From: Bacteroidota bacterium
Lineage (GTDB): Bacteria; Bacteroidota; Bacteroidia; UKL13-3
NCBI GenBank assembly: GCA_947456185.1
Contig: CANGPW010000019.1
Span: forward strand, 1-38,081
Reading direction: 5' to 3'
DNA length: 38,081 bases
Shown here: positions 1-5,836 of the stretch, piece by piece
Layout: each line of letters starts with the position of its first letter
Position numbering within the stretch: the first letter of the stretch is position 1
The notes under the pieces: model-generated
The model's database searches: none
What the model was told of the DNA's origin: nothing
Seen by the model: only the letters and a program-made list of their open reading frames with translations
Position numbers and translations under genes: made by a program

Positions 1-228
1 TACTCCAACACATTGCTCAGCAATGATGTTTACATTTTGCAAGCACAAATTTATGAAATCATGAAACTCTAAAAAATCGCGAGGAGGATAACCACAAACA
101 GATAATTCAGAAAAAATAATTAAATCAGCTTGTTCAGATTTAGCCTTATTAATGGCCTCAATCATTTTTTGTGTATTTAACTCAAAATTACCAGTATGAT
201 AATTCAGTTGCGCTAATGTTATTTTCAA
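1..228 (-). CDS. nadE: NAD+ synthase, glutamine-hydrolysing, N-terminal part (cut by window edge)
   Basis: The gene runs off the left edge; only the first 76 codons are visible. The translation begins (M)KITLAQLNYHTGNF and continues with IIFSELSVCGYPPRDFLEF. This is the start of the nitrilase-type glutaminase domain of glutamine-dependent NAD+ synthetase. FSELSVCGYPPRD contains the glutaminase catalytic Glu region. The enzyme amidates deamido-NAD+ to NAD+ in the cytoplasm, with ammonia from glutamine. The start codon is TTG at 226-228. An in-frame TAA lies shortly upstream and no ATG fits the conserved N-terminus; a second TTG 12 bases upstream is the alternative. It follows the beta-barrel gene on the same strand by about 48 bp, so they may be co-transcribed. 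The ligase domain is outside the window. Confidence 0.85.
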   Translation of the reverse strand, partial: MKITLAQLNYHTGNFELNTQKMIEAINKAKSEQADLIIFSELSVCGYPPRDFLEFHDFINLCLQNVNIIAEQCVGV

Positions 229-276
229 ATTTTTTATCAATAATTATATGATGAAAGGATTTTTTTTAACTAATCC

Positions 277-1026
277 TTAAAAAATAATGCCAATATTTAA
301 GGCAGTATAACTATTATTTGCCGTCCATTTGTCTGCATCCATATAATCAGCCAAACCATTGTCATACCTTAAACCAATATATGCTTTTGTATTACCTACA
401 AGGTCATAAACCAAGCCACCGCCAACAATAAATGAAGGACGTATCAAATTAATTTGTGTGCTATAATTTTTGTCAAACTTATCACTGTTAATATAAAAAA
501 TATCTCCATTATCAGGATTATCAACATCTACATCATTTAATTTTAAAACAGAAGAAGTAACATCTACTTTACTACGCAATAAAAAACTTAAACCAATACC
601 AAATTCGCCATAAGCTTTCCACTTGTCTTTAAATGGATCTGTGGTCATTTTAAACAAAATTGGAATTTGCAAATAACGTAAATGATAATTCAACGACATG
701 TCGGAAGTAGGCGCTCCGACTAATGATTTAGAAGTAGAAAACACTTTGATAGAATCTGTAATTTTAATTTTTGAAGTCATGTTAATTACATTTACCTCAA
801 AAGCAATGGCGTAACGAGAAGTAAATTTTTTAGCCACATGAAAACCATAATTCCAATCTAAACTGATGCCACCGTCAGTAATGCTTTTACTATCGGGCTT
901 ACTCCAACTCACCTGCGGAGAAATTCTTAAGCCAAATTCATACTTCGATTCATCAGAAATTTGTGCATTGGCTTTACTAATTATTAAAGCGCAAATAATT
1001 AAAGCAAAAATGTTTTTTATTCTCAT
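277..1026 (-). CDS. Outer-membrane beta-barrel protein (PorT/OMP_b-brl type)
   Basis: A 249-aa protein with an N-terminal signal peptide (MRIKNIFALIICALIISKANA, cleaved before Q). Alternating hydrophobic/polar strands fill the rest and it ends in Phe (ALNIGIIF), as outer-membrane barrels do. It resembles the porin-family beta-barrel proteins (PF13568 type) common in Bacteroidota: LRISPQVSW near the N-terminus, then GEFGIGLSFLL, GGGLVYDLVGNTKAYIGLRYDNGL and a final strand. The start at 1026 was chosen over one nine codons upstream, because the upstream residues precede the signal peptide and would overlap the divergent gene. Function is unknown beyond outer-membrane location. Only 12 bp separate its start from the gldB start, so its promoter must lie within the gldB coding region. 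Confidence 0.8.
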   Translation of the reverse strand: MRIKNIFALIICALIISKANAQISDESKYEFGLRISPQVSWSKPDSKSITDGGISLDWNYGFHVAKKFTSRYAIAFEVNVINMTSKIKITDSIKVFSTSKSLVGAPTSDMSLNYHLRYLQIPILFKMTTDPFKDKWKAYGEFGIGLSFLLRSKVDVTSSVLKLNDVDVDNPDNGDIFYINSDKFDKNYSTQINLIRPSFIVGGGLVYDLVGNTKAYIGLRYDNGLADYMDADKWTANNSYTALNIGIIF

Positions 1027-1038
1027 ATTTTTGTTGCC

Positions 1039-2085
1039 ATGAAAGCATTGCAATTTATTGATAGTTTTAAGAAAAACAGCAACATTTTTTTTACAGGTAT
1101 ATTTATTTGTTTTTTAGCTGCTTGCGCTAATAATTCAAGCATTGAAAACGAGGCAAAAGATGTTGATCACATTGGTATTACTAGATTTGAACAAGACTTA
1201 TTTTTAAATGATACCAATTTAGTAAATGATGCGCATTTTTCAAATATTGCTAAAAAATATGATGAATTTTACTTTGGATTTTGTGAAAATACACTAGGAA
1301 TACTACCCCAAACCAATGATCCTTTTTATGTCAAAAGTTTAGTTGGCTTTGTAAAATATCCAAGTATTTTAGCCTTAAAACATGAAGTTGATAGCGCCTA
1401 TCCAAATTTAAATAAAATTGAAGAGGAACTTTCGGTAGCCATGAGCCGTTATAAAAAAGAATTCCCAACTGTAAAAATTCCTCATTTTGTAAGTTATATT
1501 TCAGAGTTTACCGAGGCACATAGCGCTTATGATAGCATTATAGGAATAGGATTAGACATGTATTTAGGAAAAGATTATCCCTATTATCCTGCAGAATTTC
1601 CGGAGTTTATGCGCAGCAAAATGAGCAAAGATTATATTGTTCCAAATACCTTAAAAGCCATTGCCATTTCTACTTTCGACAAACAATTAAAGGACAAACG
1701 TTTTTTAGCATACATGCTTTTTGAAGCAAAGGTGAGGTATTTTACAAAAAAAATATTGCCAGAATTAAATGATACTTTGGTGTTTGGATACACTAAAAAA
1801 CAAATGGATTGGTGCAATGAAAGTGAAAATCAAATTTGGAGTTTTTTTGTAGATAAGAAATTATTATATGAAAAAAATCCGAATGAATACATGCGTTTTT
1901 TAACTGACGGACCATTTACTTCAGCTGAAGGAATTCCGCAAGAAAGTGCACCTTCGTTAGGTGTTTATTGTGGCTATAAAATTATAGAAAATTACGCTGA
2001 AAAAACTGGTGCTTCTCTATCAGAAATTATGAATAATAACAATTGGGATGATATATTGAAGCAAAGTGCTTACAGACCAAAATAA
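1039..2085 (+). CDS. gldB: Gliding motility lipoprotein GldB-like
   Basis: A 348-aa lipoprotein. The N-terminal hydrophobic segment ends in a lipobox (FLAAC, Cys29). The body matches the GldB family: RFEQDLF near the N-terminus, GIGLDMYLGKDYPYYP in the centre, then FEAKVRYFTKKILPELNDTLVFGYTKKQMDWC, IWSFFVDKKLLYE and SLGVYCGYKIIENYAEK. GldB is required for gliding and type IX secretion in Flavobacterium johnsoniae; its biochemical role is not settled. Length agrees with the family (about 320-350 aa). nadE lies close by, which I recall as a recurring neighbourhood in gliding Bacteroidota, but this was not checked. No gldC is visible downstream; a repeat-rich spacer follows instead. The name rests on pattern recognition, so a distant paralogue is possible. 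Confidence 0.82.
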   Translation: MKALQFIDSFKKNSNIFFTGIFICFLAACANNSSIENEAKDVDHIGITRFEQDLFLNDTNLVNDAHFSNIAKKYDEFYFGFCENTLGILPQTNDPFYVKSLVGFVKYPSILALKHEVDSAYPNLNKIEEELSVAMSRYKKEFPTVKIPHFVSYISEFTEAHSAYDSIIGIGLDMYLGKDYPYYPAEFPEFMRSKMSKDYIVPNTLKAIAISTFDKQLKDKRFLAYMLFEAKVRYFTKKILPELNDTLVFGYTKKQMDWCNESENQIWSFFVDKKLLYEKNPNEYMRFLTDGPFTSAEGIPQESAPSLGVYCGYKIIENYAEKTGASLSEIMNNNNWDDILKQSAYRPK

Positions 2086-2165
2086 ATTCCCGCATTCACT
2101 TGCAACTTGATAGTGAAACTATTGCCGTTGTTAGTGTATTAGCGCAGCGGCACAAAAAAAATTAT

Positions 2166-2245
2166 TTGCCCGTTGTTGGTGTTTTAGCAAAGCGGCACCA
2201 ACAACAAAATATTTCCCGTTGATAACGCAGATTTTTGCAGGTTTT
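2166..2245. repeat. Dispersed hairpin repeat, copy 1 of an 80-bp direct pair
   Basis: Arms GTTGTTGGTG (2172-2181) and CACCAACAAC (2196-2205) form a perfect 10-bp inverted repeat around a 14-nt loop. The tail TTTCCCGTTGATAACGCAG continues into ATTTTTGCAGG. The whole unit recurs at 2516-2595 with one mismatch in 80 bp. Degenerate relatives lie at 2125-2152, 5541-5600 and 25824-25855 and share the core TAGCGCAGCGRCAC or TAGCAAAGCGGCAC. Confidence 0.85.
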
Positions 2246-2374
2246 TGACCGCATTAGTTCGCATCTTGCGAGTGAAGCTATTGTTTTTACTCCGGCTGAT
2301 TTATTTTTTTATACTCAGAGATTAAGCTTAGCAACTTTTTTTTCTTCTTTCTTTTTCCATTGCTGAAAAAGAAA

Positions 2375-2446
2375 TCCTGCCTTGCAGGACTAGACAATAA
2401 AAAGCTACCCTCCCACAAGGCTTGATGCACGGCCCGCTTTATTGTC
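2375..2446. other. GC-rich double-hairpin element
   Basis: A local GC-rich island in an AT-rich spacer. It contains a tight hairpin TCCTGC-ctt-GCAGGA (2375-2389). It also has a longer inverted repeat pairing GACAATAAAAAGC (2393-2405) with GCTTTATTGTC (2436-2446) around a roughly 30-nt GC-rich loop (CTTGATGCACGGCCC). It could be a structured RNA, a transposable palindrome or a repeat. A 68-codon minus-strand ORF overlaps it but looks spurious. Confidence 0.5.
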
Positions 2447-2515
2447 AGGCCAACGCTCGCCACTAAACAAGCATTTATTTGTTGAAACGTCATTGCGAGG
2501 AACGAAGAAATCTTA

Positions 2516-2595
2516 TTGCCCGTTGTAGGTGTTTTAGCAAAGCGGCACCAACAACAAAATATTTCCCGTTGATAACGCAGATTTTTGCAGGTTTT
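2516..2595. repeat. Dispersed hairpin repeat, copy 2
   Basis: 79 of 80 bases match 2166-2245 at an offset of 350 bp. The left arm has GTTGTAGGTG (2522-2531) and the right arm CACCAACAAC (2546-2555), so the copy-1 stem now has one mismatch. It lies just before the terminator of the collagen/Kelch gene. Confidence 0.85.
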
Positions 2596-2656
2596 ACCAC
2601 ACTTAAACTCACAGGGTTCGAGCGAAAGCGTAAGTTCATTATCAATTCATACCAAC

Positions 2657-2690
2657 AAAAAAAAGCCACCAAAAATTGGTGACTTTTTTT
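2657..2690. terminator. Bidirectional intrinsic terminator
   Basis: Stem CACCAA (2667-2672) and TTGGTG (2676-2681) with an AAA loop, extended by a G-C pair. A T run follows on the plus strand (2684-2690) and an A run precedes it (2657-2664), giving a U tract on the minus strand. It sits 22 bp past the stop of the minus-strand Kelch gene. A near-identical hairpin and flank occur at 5783-5812. Confidence 0.8.
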
Positions 2691-2711
2691 GTTAAATTTA
2701 AAACAATTCAA

Positions 2712-4802
2712 CTAATTCTTCCTGAATAAATACATGTATATATTTTCATAACTACCTAGAGTAGGTGCAAAACGACTAAATCTTTTACCTGATAACGTAT
2801 ATGTATTAAAAATTATCATTTCTGTTCCTGTCCAAAATTTAATAGAATAATAGTCATCCGCTGGAGCATTTATTAAAGAAGAACTTGCCCAAGTATTGGT
2901 TAAAGGATTATATGTTCCCCCATCATTTTGATTAACTGAACCACCCCAAACAATCATTCCATTTCCTGTCCATATTGCAGTATGCGAATTTCTACTAGAA
3001 GGAGCATTTGCCTGAGTTGTGGCGGTCCAAGTATTGTTGGATGGATTGTAACGACCTCCACTATTTGTTGGTTTATTATTGGAAGTATCACCACCCCAAA
3101 TAATCATCTCTGTACCACTCCAAATTGCAGAATGAATCTTTCTTGCAGAAGGCGAGTTTAAAATGGGTAAAGCAGCCCATGAATTGGTGGATGGATTGTA
3201 ACGCCCTCCACTATTAGTTCTATAAGAAGTATAACTTAATGATGTATCTCCACCCCAAATAATCATTTCAGTACCACTCCAAATTGCAGAATGAATCTTT
3301 CTTGCAGAAGGCGCGTTTAAAATGGGTAAGGCAGTCCATGAATTGGTGGAAGGATTATATCGACCTCCACTATTGGCAATTCTAAAATAAGAAGTACCAT
3401 CAACTGCCTGATAAATGGAATCACCACCCCAAATAATCATTTCTGTACCTGTCCAAATAGCAGTGTGAAAAGATCTTTTATAAGGAGCTCCAATTGTTGT
3501 CATATTAGACCAAGTATTTGAAGTTGGATTATAGCGATATCCACTATTTGTTCTATAGATATTTTGCGATGCAGAATCACCACCCCAAATGATTACTTCT
3601 GTACCAGTCCAAACAAGAGAATAACCGCTTCTAAATATTGGCGCGCCAATGGTAGATATTGAAGACCAAGTATTGGTAACAGGGTTATATTTACCACCTC
3701 CATCAAAAACAATCAATTCTGAACCAGTCCAAATTGAGCTTGATTGATTTCCGGAAATTGTAGGTGCACCAACAATTGGAATTTCATCACCCCATTGCCA
3801 AGAAGCAGAGTCCGCTAATTTTTTTTGTCCTGTAGTTTGTATTTTAGTTAAAAAAGTATAACCCGCACTTAACATGCTGGTATCATAAGTATCTAATAAA
3901 ACAACTGATCCAGATTTTTGCATATTACTAACTGCACTCCAACTTAAGTTACCACTTCCGTTATTGGTTAATACTTGCCCATTGCTACCTTGCGTAGCAG
4001 GAAAAGAAGTAGGCACATTATTTATTTTCCTTAAATTACCTATGCTATCTACCTGAAACTGTGAACTTGTTCCCACCGATAATTTTGATTGAGGAGCATT
4101 AGTTCCTATGCCCACATTTCCATTGTTTTTATTATAAATTACTGTACCTGCCATGGCCCATGCGGTATCACCGTTTAAACCCCTAGCACCAGTATCGCCT
4201 TTCACTCCTTGAATACCTTGTAAACCTCTTGCACCACTATCACCTTTTACTCCTTGTATTCCTTGAATTCCTTGTAAACCTCTTGCACCACTATCACCTT
4301 TTACTCCTTGTATACCTTGCGAACCATTTATTCCTCTTACTCCGGTATCGCCTTTTATACCTTGTATTCCTTGAATTCCTTGTAAACCCTGTGGACCGGG
4401 AGCGCTATTTGCGGCAAACAATGCATAAGGCACACTCATTAATTCACTAGTACCAGTTATAGTATAAGTAGCACCTCCGTTAATATCGGTTTCGGTTTTA
4501 ATAAAATAGGGTCCATTGGCCCAATTGATGGTTGAAAAACTTCCACTTACCAATGTTCCTGTTCCAATTTCAATGTTTGCTAATCCATTGGCATTGGTAG
4601 TTGGAAAATGACGTTCTACATATACTGCGGTACCCGTTGCTGAACCTTGCAAAATGCTCACTTGCATACCAATGCCTTTGGAAGCTACTAAGTTATTTGA
4701 ACTGTTCCTGATTACTGCTTGGTAGCTCATTTTGTTTGGCGCTTGCGCAAATAGTTGTGAGCTAAATAAAATAGCTATGATGAATGAATATATTTTTTTC
4801 AT
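2712..4802 (-). CDS. Secreted collagen-like / Kelch-propeller protein
   Basis: A 696-aa protein. Residues 1-20 form a signal peptide ending in Ala-Gln. Residues 21-135 are a beta-rich N-domain of the type that heads many Bacteroidota surface proteins (MSYQAVIRN... [11 protein letters not shown]). Residues 136-213 are about 26 uninterrupted Gly-X-Y triplets ([12 protein letters not shown] repeated), predicted to form a collagen-like triple helix. A VGIGTNAP motif follows, as in tail-fibre-like proteins. The remainder contains seven Kelch-like units built around [11 protein letters not shown] and RYNPSTNSW, consistent with a seven-bladed propeller. It probably trimerises and displays binding propellers outside the cell. 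No C-terminal T9SS sorting domain is visible, so anchoring is unclear. It starts 3 bp after a small T9SS protein and is surely in the same operon. Function and ligand are unknown. Confidence 0.85.
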   Translation of the reverse strand: MKKIYSFIIAILFSSQLFAQAPNKMSYQAVIRNSSNNLVASKGIGMQVSILQGSATGTAVYVERHFPTTNANGLANIEIGTGTLVSGSFSTINWANGPYFIKTETDINGGATYTITGTSELMSVPYALFAANSAPGPQGLQGIQGIQGIKGDTGVRGINGSQGIQGVKGDSGARGLQGIQGIQGVKGDSGARGLQGIQGVKGDTGARGLNGDTAWAMAGTVIYNKNNGNVGIGTNAPQSKLSVGTSSQFQVDSIGNLRKINNVPTSFPATQGSNGQVLTNNGSGNLSWSAVSNMQKSGSVVLLDTYDTSMLSAGYTFLTKIQTTGQKKLADSASWQWGDEIPIVGAPTISGNQSSSIWTGSELIVFDGGGKYNPVTNTWSSISTIGAPIFRSGYSLVWTGTEVIIWGGDSASQNIYRTNSGYRYNPTSNTWSNMTTIGAPYKRSFHTAIWTGTEMIIWGGDSIYQAVDGTSYFRIANSGGRYNPSTNSWTALPILNAPSARKIHSAIWSGTEMIIWGGDTSLSYTSYRTNSGGRYNPSTNSWAALPILNSPSARKIHSAIWSGTEMIIWGGDTSNNKPTNSGGRYNPSNNTWTATTQANAPSSRNSHTAIWTGNGMIVWGGSVNQNDGGTYNPLTNTWASSSLINAPADDYYSIKFWTGTEMIIFNTYTLSGKRFSRFAPTLGSYENIYMYLFRKN
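3112..3370 (-). repeat. 159-bp near-identical Kelch-blade repeats inside the gene
   Basis: The DNA from 3112 and from 3271 is nearly identical for about 100 bp, starting GTACCACTCCAAATTGCAG. The offset is 159 bp, exactly 53 codons. Neighbouring blades are more diverged, so this pair looks like a recent in-frame duplication. Confidence 0.75.
4164..4397 (-). repeat. Collagen-like coding repeats, 54-bp period
   Basis: This encodes residues 136-213, the Gly-X-Y tract. A unit starting TTGTAAACCTCTTGCACC recurs at 54-bp spacing (18 residues), and shorter CCTTGTATTCCTTGAATT elements repeat within it. Repeat number could change without breaking frame. Confidence 0.75.
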
Positions 4803-4805
4803 GTT

Positions 4806-5282
4806 TTAGTTTTTTATTATTTTAAAGGTCTTGAGGGTATTATTATTTTCAGTAATTTTTATAAAATACGTTGCCGCTGCATAATTATTCATGGCTATTT
4901 TAGTTTCAGTTCCCTCTAGTTTTTGAGTAGCCAATAGTTTTCCATTCATATCAAATAATAAATAGCTTAGGTTTTTAGTAGTAGTACTTTCAATCTTTAA
5001 GGTTAAATTATCGAATGTTGGATTCGGGAAAGCAGACAAATTGATATTTAAATCTTTTGCTTCATCCACACTTGTTACCGTAAATATTTCATATGGTTGT
5101 TGCACTCCTTGGCAGGCAGAACCGCTTGTTCCTGTGTTGGTGGTATAATTCATTTGCCCTACTGAATAACTAACTGTACCTCCAGTTCCAGTGGCATTTC
5201 CTCCTGAAGCATTGGATGATTGTTGTGCTGACAATTTGAAAGTAAAGCACATACCTAAAATGATAAGATATATTGTTTTCAT
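4806..5282 (-). CDS. Small T9SS type A sorting-domain protein
   Basis: A 158-aa protein with a signal peptide (residues 1-19, ending LSA before QQ). A short conserved segment follows (NASGGNATGTGGTVSYSVGQ then TTNTGTSGSACQGVQQPYEI), common at the front of Bacteroidota secreted proteins. The last about 75 residues are a type IX secretion C-terminal domain: FPNPTFDNLTLKIE, YLLFDMNGKLL and AATYFIKIT, ending in KIIKN. The protein is almost all export and anchoring signals, so its own cargo is minimal. It precedes the collagen/Kelch gene by 3 bp. It may be a small surface protein or help to export or anchor its partner; the second idea is inference. A conserved upstream element lies about 140 bp before its start. 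Confidence 0.85.
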   Translation of the reverse strand: MKTIYLIILGMCFTFKLSAQQSSNASGGNATGTGGTVSYSVGQMNYTTNTGTSGSACQGVQQPYEIFTVTSVDEAKDLNINLSAFPNPTFDNLTLKIESTTTKNLSYLLFDMNGKLLATQKLEGTETKIAMNNYAAATYFIKITENNNTLKTFKIIKN

Positions 5283-5393
5283 GTGTTTGTAGTTTATAGT
5301 AAATTATTTATTTTTGATAATCAATTTGTAAATAAAGCTTTATATCTTTTAAAATAAAAATTATCTACATTATTTAAATATTATTTAGCATTT

Positions 5394-5447
5394 CAATATT
5401 AAATAAAAAAATAAAAAAATTTCGTTTCAAGTAATAGCAAGTATTTT
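5394..5447 (-). promoter_or_regulatory. Putative promoter with conserved upstream element, copy 1
   Basis: Read on the minus strand, blocks AATACTTG, ATTACTTG and ACGAAAT are separated by two variable bases each (5419-5447). The TACTTG half-sites therefore recur every 10 bp, one helical turn. About 26 bp downstream lies TAATATTG (5394-5401), close to the Bacteroidota -7 consensus TAnnTTTG. The same arrangement precedes the propeller gene (8393-8447). This could be an activator site; function is inferred. Confidence 0.5.
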
Positions 5448-5540
5448 AATTGTTTAGGTATTTATTTAATCTCTGCATTCGATTGCAACTTTCATTTGAA
5501 TCCATTGATAAGCCTCCGGCTGATTATACCCACAGATTTT

Positions 5541-5600
5541 TGCCCGTTGTTTTAGCGCAGCGGCACCAACAACAAAATTATTCCCGATAATAACGAAAAT
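5541..5600. repeat. Dispersed hairpin repeat, truncated copy
   Basis: TGCCCGTTGT is followed directly by TTTAGCGCAGCGGCACC and AACAACAAAAT, then ATTCCCGATAATAACG. The right arm CACCAACAAC (5564-5573) is intact but most of the left arm is missing. It belongs to the family seen at 2166 and 2516. Confidence 0.7.
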
Positions 5601-5725
5601 ACGACACTATCCTTAGAGTAAGCATAGCGCTCTAATGATTTATGATAATTGTAGTGTCTCTGACACGGGCTAATTTAAAACGAGTTTGGATACTCTTTTT
5701 AATTTGAAATCCGTAGTCTCAGCCC
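5591..5725. repeat. Palindrome-rich segment, possible decayed mobile repeat
   Basis: Several inverted repeats are nested here: GACACTA near 5592 with TAGTGTC near 5652; GTGTC-tct-GACAC; GGGCT (5667-5671) with AGCCC (5721-5725); and inside that AATTTAAAACGAGT (5672-5685) with ACTCTTTTTAATTT (5692-5705), 12 of 14 paired. There is no coding potential. It resembles a small non-autonomous repeat element; identity is unknown. Confidence 0.5.
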
Positions 5726-5782
5726 ACGAATGGCTTGGCTTCAGACAACAGATAGTAATGAAATGTTTCAATTCATACCAAC

Positions 5783-5812
5783 AAAAAAAGTCACCAAAAA
5801 TTGGTGACTTTT
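5783..5812. terminator. Intrinsic terminator of the propeller gene
   Basis: Perfect 8-bp stem GTCACCAA (5790-5797) / TTGGTGAC (5801-5808) with an AAA loop. The A run 5783-5789 gives a U tract on the minus strand. It lies 24 bp past the stop at 5837. It shares both hairpin and flanking ATTCATACCAACAAAAAAA with the terminator at 2657-2690. Confidence 0.85.
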
Positions 5813-5836
5813 ATAAATAATTTTAAATTTTAAATA

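Larger units (their letters stand above)
2086..2711. other. Repeat-rich non-coding spacer
   Basis: No credible gene lies in these 626 bp. The spacer holds three copies of a dispersed hairpin repeat (2125-2152 degenerate, 2166-2245, 2516-2595), a compact GC-rich structured element (2375-2446), a REP-like segment CATTGCGAGGAACGAAG near 2490, and a bidirectional terminator (2657-2690). Short ORFs here read through the repeats and are not believable. Confidence 0.8.
5283..5836. other. Intergenic region with promoter element, repeats and terminator
   Basis: 554 bp without a gene. From left to right: an AT-rich leader of the small T9SS gene, a conserved regulatory element (5419-5447), a truncated dispersed hairpin repeat (5541-5600), a structured palindromic segment (5591-5725) and a terminator (5783-5812) for the next minus-strand gene. 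Confidence 0.8.

Noticed and set aside
2287-2711. Short ORFs in the spacer after gldB (2287-2493, 2479-2682, 2490-2711)
   Set aside because: They read through hairpin repeats and a terminator, with no start signal and no conserved protein pattern.
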